Part shown: positions 45,766 to 56,471 of the stretch, piece after piece
How positions within the stretch are numbered: position 1 is the stretch's first letter
How the letters are laid out: every line of letters starts with the position of its first letter
DNA from: Cercis canadensis
Taxonomy: Eukaryota; Streptophyta; Magnoliopsida; Fabales; Fabaceae
Assembly: GCA_003255065.1 (NCBI GenBank)
Contig: QAOA01003209.1
Coordinates: 54,891 to 118,890, forward strand
Direction: 5' to 3'
DNA length: 64,000 nucleotides
Position numbers and translations under genes: made by a program
Notes under the pieces: model-generated
What the model was told of the DNA's origin: nothing
Databases searched by the model: none
What the model saw: only the letters and a program-made list of their open reading frames with translations

Positions 45766-47753
45766 ATATGCAACAAAATGATGGGAATGACGAATGCTTA
45801 AAATGACACTGAAATGGCAGGTCAAGGCCCAAAAAATGTTGTGGAAAGTTAAACGAAGTGTTAAAGCACAAAAATGAGATGGAATTTAATGATGGATCGG
45901 ATCCCATGTTCAAATTAAAGACATTGAATGCAAGTTGCTTGCTCAATGAAAAATTTTATCGATCAAATTTTGCCCCAATTTAGGTCAAATCCAAAGGACT
46001 ACTTCCTGCATGGATTTTCATCAATGTTATTCCTTTACAAAGATCATGGTATTGCTTTAAGTCATTCTTCAATTCTTAATGCTTGTCATGTCAAACTCAA
46101 TAAGAACCACTATTATTTTATTTAACAAAAATTAATGAAATGAGTTTTGCATCAAGAAATGACATAAATGTGAAGAAATGATTGAGATCAGACAAAGCTT
46201 ATGCCCCCTTGATTTATGAAAAACAAACTTGGCAAGGATAAAATTATGCAAGAAATGAATTTTGGATAACCAAAATTTGCCCTAGTGTCAGGCATTGGAG
46301 AGGATCATAGAGGCAAAAGCTAGGACATAGAACCCTTATTTTAATGCTTATGACTGCTTGCAAATTTGAAGAATGAAAAATTTGCCCCAGTGTGAGAATT
46401 CTAAGATATTCCTTTTGAGCGTTGCAATTGACACAAACAAGATTTTTCTTTGAGTCAGACTTGACCTCCATTAATTTTTTTTTAAAAAAAACCAAAATTT
46501 TTCATGAAAAATTTTGCCCCAGTTTATGGAGCAAACTAATCCTCAATGAGGTCTTTTAAAAGCTTGTAATGAGGTCTTGAGATGAAAAACTTTTCTTTTG
46601 TTTGGAATGAAAGGATAAAAGCTCAAAATTTGATTTCTTCCCTTATCTTATTTCTCCATTTTTCTTTAATGCCCAACTCTAATAGGTTTTTATGCCAACA
46701 CTCATTTACCAAGAGGATGCTTAAGGGTTGTAATGAGATTTTATGGATGTAAGATATGACTAATGAAAGAAAGGATATAAAAGCTCAAACATTTAATGTT
46801 AGGACGACAATGAGAATCTTGCTTTTCACAACTTGTGGTCTTCTAATTTTCATTTTTATCACATGGATTGCCTTTCTTATTCCTTAACCATTTGGAGGGA
46901 ATATTTTTGTTTATTCCTTTTTTTTTCTATATATATTTGTCTTTCTTTTTTTGGAAAAGGGTTTTCTTCCCTCTCGAAGAGTTCTTTTGGAGAGTTTTCC
47001 TCTCTTTTGCATTTTCACTTCACTTTTTATTTTTTATTTTTTTTGGCAAGCCTATGGAGATTTTGAAGACATCTTTTGCAAGTTGATTTTCATTGTATCC
47101 AGGGTATGATTCTCATCAGGTATGAAAGAATTTTAAAGCTCAAAGTGGTTTGACAAGGGATATGATATGTTTGGGTAAAAGAGAGAAAATCATCCTTCTT
47201 AGCATTTCAATATTGTCATGAAAGCTTATTAGAGTTTTACCTTTCCCGATGGAGTTCATGAATCAGGGGATTAAGAAATGATCTACTTCTTCAAACTGAA
47301 AGGGGTAACTAAGGACACTCCTCAATATTTGGGAAAACAAATAATGCCTCTTATCATTGGAAAAGCTTGTCTATGGAGCTCAAAATTTGCTTGAAAACCG
47401 TTTTTCTTATGGGGTCTTGAATTTGCATCACTCTCAAATTTATCATCTTTGTGTCAATCACAAATTCTCAAATAGGAGATTCATTGACCTCTTTTTTGTT
47501 TTTGAATTATTTCAAAAGAACAAGAGCAAGAATAATGAAGGCAATAAAAGAAAATGCATGATCATCTCATTAATTAAAAAAAAATAACATAAGGTCCAAA
47601 CGCTGAGTAAACTCTATTAGCCTTAGACTTCGGCTAAAAAGAGAAAGCTGACAAGACAAACATTGAACATCAAGAGAAATGACTTAAATCAACATAAAGC
47701 AAGCTTGATTAACATCCTTCCTGAATCACCATTCAACCTTCACTGAGATCTTC
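45766..47753 (-). other. Non-coding internal part of the gag-only element
   Basis: No pol motif found. A tttgcccca(g)t motif recurs near 45971, 46275, 46384 and 46515; on the minus strand it reads ACTGGGGCAAA, like the polypurine end seen before Tat-type LTRs. The rest is T- and A-rich with no recognisable gene. Confidence 0.6.
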
Positions 47754-49700
47754 TTAACCTTGAGCCCTATGATTTGGCAATGGGTTTGTAGCTACATTGG
47801 GCGCAGCCGCAATTTCCTTAACTTTGATCACCCCTTGCTTGATCAGGTACATCACGTTACTTTTAAAAGCAGGACAATTTTCAATTGAATGCCCAATAGC
47901 CCCCCTATGATATTCACAACTGAGGTTTGGATTGTACCAGTGAGGAAAAGGAGATTGGAGGGGAGTCGTAGGCCGAAGGGCTAACACATGAGCATCACAT
48001 AGTTGTTTGAACAACTCAGCTTTGATCATGGAAAGATTGGGAAATGGTTCTTGATTTCTAGGAGGCCTAGGTTGACCACGATTGGGCCTTGCAAAAGCTG
48101 CTCGTGGAGCAGGATATCCTTGAGCTGAGGTTTGATAAAAAGGATAGACTTGTAGAGGATTTTGTGGGTGTTGTGAAAATGATGGTGGGATTGCATTGAC
48201 CTGGTAGGGAGGAGGGTAAGTGGGCATTGGAGAGTAATATGAACCTCGTGGGTGGAGATATGATAATGCCCTTGGTGCTTAGACCCAATTCACCTCACCT
48301 TCTTTTTTCTTTTGAAAACCTCCTTTCTTCTGGCTAGAACCGTTTCCTTCACAATGAGCCACTTGCAACCTCCCTTCTTTGATCCCTAATTTGATCCTCT
48401 CTTCAGTCTTAATCAAATCAGCAAAGTCATTAGAAAAGTTCCCAATCATTATCCCATAATATGGTGACTCCAGGGTATTGATAAAGTAAGTTCCCATTTC
48501 AGCTTCATTTAATGGTGGTTGAACTTGAGCAGCCCCATTTCTGAGCATATTCTTTGAAGGTCTCTCCGGCCCTTTTCTGCATGCTCCTTAGTTGCTCTCT
48601 AGTAGGTGCATTATCCCTATTGAACTTGTATTGCCTCATAAAAGTTTCAGCCAATGTCTTCCAACTCTGGGTCTTGGACTTATCCAATTGGAGATACTAA
48701 TCTAAAGCAGGCATTTGCAAGCTTTCAAAGAAAAAATGAACAAGAAATTTCTCATCTCTGGACCATACAGACATCTTGGTGCAGTAGGCTAGCAAATGGA
48801 GATAAGGGTCATAAGTCTCATCATACTTTGCTAAATTAGGCATCTTAAAATCCTTTGGGATAATGACATCCACAGCAAGACATAACTGCTCTAAATCGAC
48901 GGACCCATATGACCCCACACCTTGCATGGAACGCAGTTGTTCCTCTAAAGAGTATTGTCTCTTCTCCATAAGCTCAACTCTCATCTCCTCTTTTTTCTAG
49001 TCCTCTTTCTCCTTCCCGAAGGGGATTGCCACTAGAGGTTCTTGAGGGTTAAAGTGGGAAGTGTAGTGAGTGATGAGATGTGTGTATGTGTAAACACCAC
49101 CTTGATTCTCATTTGGATCAAATGAAGTCCTCATTGAAGGCTCAATCAAGGTAAACAAAGATAGTTGGGGTAAAGTGTATGAAATGTTTGATTGTGGTAT
49201 ATGAGGAAAAACTTGGTTCGAAGCCAATTCAGGAATATGAGGGGGTAGAGTAGTTGAAGGCATCATCAAATGCGGAGGCATTCCCCAAATAGGGTCAGCT
49301 GGAGAAGTTGAAGAAATTGTGACGTTCGAAGGCAATGCCAAGAGAAGAGTCACTTGGGNATGTTTGATTGTGGTATATGAGGAAAAACTTGGTTCAGAGC
49401 CAATTCAGGAATATGAGGGGGTAGAGTAGTTGAAGGCATCATCAAATGCGGAGGCATTCCCCAAATAGGGTCAGCTGGAGAAGTTGAAGAAATTGTGACG
49501 TTCGAAGGCAATGCCAAGAGAGGAGTCACTTGGGAAATTGGAGAATCTGCAACATTACTCGGACCTTCAGACACTCCTTTCAGCTTCAAACTTTCATTAA
49601 ATGCTTGTAGCAATTGACTTAGTTGAGCTTTCACCTCTGCCATTTCAACCCTTAAGTCCTTATCTTGCTCTGAATTCTCAGGTTCCATGATTGCCACTGT
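47754..49700 (-). pseudogene. gag of the gag-only element
   Basis: Reading right to left: MEPENSEQDKDLRVEMAEVK coiled-coil-like start (near 49690), a proline-rich stretch, the core blocks RQYSLEEQLRSMQGVGSYGS and VDVIIPKDFKMPNLAKYDE (near 48850-48960), MRQYKFNRDNAPTREQLRSM and GETFKEYAQKW (near 48600), and a zinc-knuckle-like CEYHRGAIGHSIENC (near 47870-47920). Similar blocks occur in the surrounding element's gag. Part of it is doubled around the N at 49359 by an apparent contig overlap. Broken. Confidence 0.85.
49184..49534. other. Duplicate contig overlap around single N
   Basis: 49184-49358 and 49360-49534 are the same 175 bp with two or three mismatches, on either side of the N at 49359. 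Best read as unmerged contig ends. Confidence 0.75.
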
Positions 49701-49779
49701 TCTAGACCTGAGTATAATTGACCTTTTACTGGAGTACTTTTGATTGAACTTATTTTTCTTAGAGTGAGCTATTTTCAAA

Positions 49780-50856
49780 ACTTTTCAATAAGAGCTGCAA
49801 AGAATGAATGAAAAAAATGAGATTTAGAGAATGGGTAAGAAAAATGCATTACTTTTGATTTTTGATTGATTTTTTTTTTCAAATGAACATGACAAAATCT
49901 TTTGCGCTTTGACGAAAAAAAATAATGTCTAAAAAACATGACTTTTTTCCTTATTGACAAATGAAGAAAGCTAATGACCTTTATTTCAAAAATGATGCAT
50001 ATGGGTTGAAATGATGCGCAAATGTATGTGACTTGCTTTTGACATGACAAAATAAAAAAAGAACAAGGCTTCTACCTTATCTTCTTTATTTGAAAAATGA
50101 AAGGGTAAAAATGTAAATAAAAAAATGAAAAATGGACACTTGGTTTATTTGAAAAAGAAGCAAGACATCATACCTCTTACTTTAATGCAAGAAAATAATT
50201 AAAGAAATAATAAAAAGAAACGCTCCCCCGATGTCTTATGAATGAACCAACCTTAGGTTTGGGATTACTAATCTAGTGGTCAAGGTCTACCCTATAAAGG
50301 TGAGCATCTACAGTCAAAATTACGTGCATAGTTTGATGATGAGTGCTAAAATCCTGTAAGTCCAAGGTACTGCAGACTGGCCCCACCAAAATGATGGAGA
50401 TCACACCTTATTAACCTGGTTCACAAGGGGATAACCCCTCTGCTTACCCAAATAAGCAAAATGATCTGCAATCTGAGCGGAGGTTTTCATGTAAACCACC
50501 GAAGGATAAACCTTCCGGTAATAACACTAGGCTCCCTTCTAATCCTAGGTTAAAAGTGGCCCGGGTACAGAGCCGATGAGTAGTGTGCAAGGATATAGTT
50601 TTAGTGCGCAATGTGTGGGGAAAACATACAAACCTCATCCTACATTTACCAAAAACTAACCAATTATAAGGAAATACAAAAAATATACAACAGTAATAAA
50701 CTATCTACGAATGCAAAAAATAAACGAATAACATATTGAAAACAAAGCTAATAAGCAAAGAAGAAGCAATAAACTAAAAGTAAATTTAGGGGTAAAGAAA
50801 ATATACAATGCCATATTAAGTTCGCACAACTGAATTTTTAGGCTTGACTCTCTAAC
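49780..50856 (-). other. Untranslated leader of the gag-only element
   Basis: Between primer site and gag. A-rich on the plus strand, with no coding signal. A more GC-balanced stretch lies at 50220-50640, without recognisable motifs. Confidence 0.55.
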
Positions 50857-50876
50857 TTCCCCAGCAGAGTCGTCAA
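50857..50876 (-). other. Primer binding site, TTGACGACTC type
   Basis: Minus strand reads TTGACGACTCTGCTGGGGAA two bases from the 5' LTR edge. It is close to the site of the surrounding element (ttggcgactccattggggac), with the same spacing. Confidence 0.8.
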
Positions 50877-50878
50877 AC

Positions 50879-53676
50879 TGTTACAACGTACCCGAAGGTC
50901 GCTATGACGTATATGGCAAAATAAAAAGATATTTAAGTTTTCGAAATGAAAACTCTAGAGTCGCCACCAATTGTATTAAGAAAGCGGGAAACAATTGGAA
51001 AACCCCTTTTTTATTTATTAAATAATAATAAAAAACATCAGTCTACAAACCAGAGAGGGTTCGGGAGTTTGTTTATGCGTGGGGAAGGTGTTAGGCACCC
51101 CACAGCATCCGTCTAAAGACGATTACCCTAAATTAGTTGTGCGAATAGAATATGGCAAAAAATGTATATTTTATTTATCCCAGAATAATAAATTGATTAC
51201 AAGAATATNAGAATAATAAATTGATTACAATAATATCTGACAAAAATAACAACCTAAAATTTAAACGTGCAATGCATGAATTATCTATGGAGACCTAAAT
51301 TCTTCCACTCCTTCATCGCATGAAGCGACCGTCCATGGTGGCGCTACCTTCACCTTGATCGGATAGAGAAAGGCATCCCATATAGGACTGACTCGCCTTA
51401 TCCTCCCATTATAAGTGAAGGGGCATGCGGATACTACGCGACACAGGTATATTTTTACATGCAATGCAAATGCATGACTTTAAATATTACAAAACTTGTC
51501 TCAAAATCTAAGTGTTGAGAAATTTTAATTTACATCCAAAAATAAATAAATAAAAGATAAATAAAACAACGTTCTTGCTCCACGCTTGCATTTGGATATA
51601 TTCCGGTTGGGCCTTCCAATTTGCTTGTACTCATAATTACAATGAATTATATTCGAGGATGCTCATATATACAAAACATAAAGTAGGCAAGACTGAAAGA
51701 CTTATGGTTCTTAAGAGACAAAACTGAGAGTGAACTAGAGCCAAAACTTAGAGTGCAATAGACATGTAAAAATTCTAAAAATTATATACATTGAAGTCAC
51801 ATGTCCTACGGTTTTAATAAAATCAACATTACTTAATTTGGATTTATACAACTTCAGAAAAAATGAAAGACTGAACACTGCCAGAGATAAGGCATCAGTG
51901 TCAGTGCAACCTTGAGCAGCTAAATTCAAACTCGAACTGATAGTAAACTAGACATGAAAAAAATCTAAAAATTTCACTCATTGAAGCTACACATCTTACT
52001 GTTCTAATGAGATAGCTGTACAACTTCAAAAAAAAATGAAACACCGAATACTGCCAGGGATAGGGCATAAGTGTCAATGTAACATTATGTAGCTATGTTC
52101 AAACTCGAACTGGCAGTAAAATACACATGCAAAAAATTTAAAAATTTCACAAATTGAAGCTACACATCTTATGGTTCTAATGAGATAAGAGCCACGTAAA
52201 ATGGAGCTGTACAACTTCAGAAACAAATGAAACACCGAACACTGCCAGGGATAGGGCATCAGTGTCACTGTAACATTAAACAACTATGTTCAAACTCAAA
52301 CTGACAGTAAACTACAAATTCAAAAAATATAAAAATTGCACACATTGAAGCTACACATCTTACGATTCTAATGAGATAAGAACCACGTAAAATGGAGCTG
52401 TACAACTTCAGAAACAAATGAAACACTGAACACTGCCAGGGATAGGGCATCAGTGTCAGTGTAACATTAAACAGCTATGTTCAAACTCAAACTGGCAGTA
52501 AACTAAACATTCAAAAAATCTAAAAATTTATCACATTGAAGCTAAATATCTTACGGTTCTAATGAGATAAGAACCACATAAAATGGATTTGTACAAGTTC
52601 AGGAAAAAAAAAAATGAAACACCGAACACTGCCAGGGATAGGGCATCAGTGTCAGTGTAACATTAAACAGCTATGTTCAAACTCGAATGCAAAGTATGAA
52701 TAAATCATGATACAATACATACTCAAATAATGAATCTAAGGCACTCAATTCATGTCATAATCTCAATAGCTAAATAAAAGACATAACACATTAGAAGCAA
52801 AGTCAAATTCAAGCATAACATCAAACATGCATTTTATCAAACACCTTAAAGGCACAATCAATATTCAATATCACTTGTAAAAAGAGCCTTAAAGTCATTC
52901 CAAATCAATAAAAATACATGTGAACATGCTCTTAGGTCATATTATAATCATCCAAGAAGCTAATTTCAACTAGAAACATGCATAATCAAGCTTCTAAGCA
53001 CCAAAAAATGTAGCTGCAAAATTATATACGAGTTTAAGGAATTAAGAAGTGGAAGAAAGCCATTACCCAATTGAAGCCTTCTAGTGTCAAGAATCAAAGT
53101 GGATAGCCCTTCAACTTTCAAAAATCCATACAAACCCTTAGGTTCAAGCTTCAATTTCTCCTAATAGGTGCTGCCTTGCCTTATCCAAGTTGATGAAAAA
53201 GTGTGAAGGAGGTGAATAATGATCAAAATCAACTATAAAAAGTTAAAAAAAATGGAATGAGGTCTTAGGAATTAAAGATTTAATGGGAGAATGTGAGAAA
53301 GAGATCAAGAGGGAGAGGAGAGGAGGAGAGGAAAAAATTCAAGAATAGAATGTATTTTTTTTCTTTCTCAATTGGCTAGGGTTCTCTTCTTGTAAAGGGA
53401 GCACAAAAAAAATGGGTCTTGGGTTTGGGTGCTCCACTTGGATCAAGATATTTGGGCTAAAAAAAAAAATTGGGCTAACACTAATAAGTAATTAGGCTTG
53501 GACAAGTTATTTTAATGAGATTGAGACTATTGGGCTTAAGGTTTCTTAAACATAAAAGGCTAAACAAAAAATAAAACACTAGATTAGAAATTTAGAATTT
53601 AAATTCCTCTTTTTTTTTTAATCTTTAAAAATATTTAAAAATTATGAAAAGATCCGGACAAAATACGTTGTCTACA
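50879..53676 (-). repeat. 5' LTR of the gag-only element
   Basis: 2,798 bp, same blocks and orientation as 40889-43809. Five 190-bp tandem units at about 51880-52690 (marker near 51890, 52063, 52255, 52446, 52644). A 27-bp duplication around the N at 51209 (51182-51208 and 51210-51236) looks like a contig overlap. Confidence 0.9.
51880..52690 (-). repeat. 190-bp tandem repeats inside 5' LTR
   Basis: Five units in the same order as in the 3' LTR; the second is shorter in this copy. Confidence 0.8.
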
Positions 53677-54850
53677 ACACCTTCACCATATCGTGCACAT
53701 TTTCCTTACCAACACCAAACACTCCAAGGGATGCCACAGCAAGTGAATCAACTACCACCTTAAAGTACAAATGCCAATCAAAAGTGGACTCAAAATGGAC
53801 AAGAGAGAAAGTCAATCCAATATGACCCCATCCCCATGACATACACCGAATTGCTACATCATCTTATCCAAAATAACTTAGCAGCTAAATGTTCATGGAC
53901 ACCACAATGACCCTTATTCCCAAAAGGGTATGATCCAAATGCGCGATGTGATTATCATGGAGGAGCTATAGGCCATTCTGCGGAAAGATGTATAGCCCTA
54001 AAAAATAAAGTTTAATATCTGATAAATTCTAAATGGCTAAACTTTAAGGATGAGGCTCTCAACATACATCAAAATTCTTTGCCTAATCATGGGAATCCTG
54101 GAGTGAATGTTGTTGAGGACAGTACAAAACAACACATCAAAGAAAAGGTGAATGAAATTAAGACATAAATGAATACAATCTTTGAGACCTTGTCAAAAGT
54201 TGGCTTAATGCAAAACCAATCAAACCAGCAATGCGAAAACCATGGAAGAGATATATGTAAATTCCATGCAAAGGAAATGGGGCATTCTATTGAAAATTGT
54301 ATTGATTTCAAAGATACCCTTCAAGGTTTAATGGACAAGCAGCTAATCCAAGTAAGTTGCAAACTTGAAGATAATTGGATAGATGTGGTTGAGAAATTGA
54401 TGTTTTCGCGAAGCCAAGAAGATAAGGTGTTCATAGGCACTCAAGCCTCTATGGATACCTTACCAATTGGTGAGCTATCCATCACTACTCCAAAGCCATT
54501 AATGTTTCATTACACTAAGAAGATTGGCCCAGAAGCTCCTTTTGAACACTTTTACTGGCCAAAACCTATTACAATCCAAATGACAAATCCTTTTCTTTAC
54601 AAGGATACAAAAGCTGTGTCATGGAAATATGACTCTCAAATTCTTGAAGGCAGCTCCCATGTGGACCAGTTTAAGGCCTCATCTAGCTCTCAGATATCCT
54701 CAGCCATCATAAACATATATGGAGTTAGTGGGATGACCCGAAGCGGTCGTTGTTACACCTCTGAAGAGTTAGAGGAATGGAGATTGAAGGAAGTAGAAGA
54801 GCAACGTAAAGGGGAGAAGAAAGCAGAAGAGAACTTTGCAAAATGAGGTA
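53677..54850 (+). pseudogene. gag, second part, of the Tat/Ogre-like element
   Basis: Resumes after the nested element. It contains two C-x2-H...GH...C knuckle-like blocks (CDYHGGAIGHSAERC near 53948, CKFHAKEMGHSIENC near 54256), which bind nucleic acid in gag proteins of this lineage, and GVSGMTRSGRCYTSEELEEW near 54725, a block typical of Tat-type gag-protease junctions. Broken. Confidence 0.75.
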
Positions 54851-55052
54851 AGCAGGATGAAAAAAGAATGGAGGAACTCATAGGGGTCAAATGCGATGAG
54901 CGCAAGAAAAGTATATCTGAACAGAGGCCTGTGAGTTTCTGAAAATCATTAAGCAAAATGAATTCTAAGTGATTGAGCAATTGAACCGAACTCCTGCTCG
55001 AATATCATTGCTCTCCTTATTTTTAAACTATGAACCTCATCTATAAGTATTA

Positions 55053-55805
55053 ATGAAGATATTAAATCAAGCTCATGTTTCTCATGATATCACTGTAGAC
55101 AAGCTGGGTGGCATTGTTGACAATATCATTGCTGATAATTATATCACCTACACTGATGATGAGATACCTGTTGAAGGAATGAGGCATAATAAGGCACTCC
55201 ACATTTCTGTTAAATGCAAAGATCATATAATAGCGAGGGTACTTGTCGATAATGGTTCTTCTCTAAATGTAATGCCAAGATCAATGCTATCCAAATTGCC
55301 TATTGACGGATCATATATGAAGTCTAGCACCATGATCGTAAGGGCATTCGATGGGACAAGGAGAGAGGTTATTGGAGAAATTGATATCCCAATTCAGATC
55401 GGCTCCAATGAGTTTAGCACAACATTTCAAGTAATGGATATTGCTTCAGCTTACGATTTCTTGCTGGGACGACCTTGGATCCATTTTGTAGGTGTTGTGC
55501 CTTCCACCCTGCACCAAAGAGTGAAGTTTATAATGAACAACAAGTTAGTGATTGTTTTTGGTGAAGAGGATTTACTTGTGTCCAAGCCTTCATCAACCCC
55601 ATACATTGAAATTGCTGAAGAAGCCCTTGAAACAACATTCCAAACCTGCGAAGTTGCTAATGTCACTTACATTTGTGAAGGGTCCCAGATGCCAAAATAT
55701 CAACTATCCAATACTTCTATGATGATGGCTAAGGTCATGCTGAAACAAGAATATGCACCTAGAGAAGGATTGGGGAAGAATGGTCGAGGTATTAAAGTGC
55801 CTTAA
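55053..55805 (+). pseudogene. Aspartic protease region with G-patch-like tail, Tat/Ogre-like element
   Basis: Contains HNKALHISVKCKDHIIARVL, then the active-site block VDNGSSLNVMPRSML (D-N-G in place of D-T-G, as is usual in this lineage), the second hydrophobic block ASAYDFLLGRPWIHFVG, and near the end MLKQEYAPREGLGKNGRGI, which fits a G-patch. The protease would process gag and pol. Confidence 0.85.
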
Positions 55806-56104
55806 CAACTTCGTGAAAGACATGAAAAATTTGGGTTAGGATATCAACCTACCAAGGCTGATAGGAAAAGAGTCGTGGAAGAAAAAAAAGAAAAAAGGCT
55901 CGCTCAGCTAGAGAATAGAGAGCTAAGAATTAGAGGACTGCACATTTGTGACTTATACCAGAGCTTTCGAAGTGGGGGAATCTTATTTCCGGATCAAGTT
56001 TCGGCAATTGATAGTTTTGCCAATGAAGAAGTTAACTTTGTGCTTCCTAGTGAACCTGATGTTCACTCAACAATTGGGAAATTGCTGAGTTTTCTAAAGT
56101 CTTA

Positions 56105-56400
56105 GAATTTCACTCAAAGTAATTCTATGATACTAGTCCTATTGCTCTGCCCCAAGGCCTTAGGATGATATTTGTAAAATGGGCTTCATGTTTCAGTATT
56201 TTTCTTCATATAATAAATGCATTTTTACTTATCAAAGCACCTTATATTCTCTCTACTCATTAATCTATTGATCTCACTTCTCCTTTAAATTAGTCTTTTA
56301 TTCTTATTTATTCATTACTCTCAATTTATCTCGAATCCCTGCAAATCTAAAAGTGATAATCTTGAAGATGATAATGTTACTATCTCACCTTACAATTTTG
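56105..56400 (+). other. Spacer between protease and RT, possible intron
   Basis: T-rich, non-coding, in the place where Ogre elements carry a spliced intron between protease and reverse transcriptase. The position fits, but I did not fix donor and acceptor sites. Confidence 0.45.
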
Positions 56401-56471
56401 AACACCCCATTAATTGTGCTAAGAAGGACACAGAAGAAGATTGTGAGCCTTCCTCCGAACTTGTAAGATTA

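Larger units (their letters stand above)
40889..53676 (-). mobile_element. Gag-only, non-autonomous Tat/Ogre-type element
   Basis: 12.8 kb on the minus strand, with LTRs at both ends (50879-53676 is the 5' LTR, 40889-43809 the 3' LTR), a primer site, gag, and no recognisable pol. Between gag and the 3' LTR lie a non-coding stretch and a 39-bp satellite array. Perfect 5-bp target duplication ACACC. LTRs differ by about 6% over a 400-bp stretch compared by eye, so it is a few million years old on common rates. The gag has around half a dozen breaks. Gag similarity, primer site and LTR architecture tie it to the surrounding Tat/Ogre-like element, which could have supplied enzymes in trans. Confidence 0.9.

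Noticed and set aside
44873-45946. Long open frames with a 13-residue repeat on the minus strand (RILVLNFHVNSQ-like)
   Set aside because: They come from the 39-bp satellite period being a multiple of three. There is no gene context, and the array lies in the untranslated part of a retroelement.
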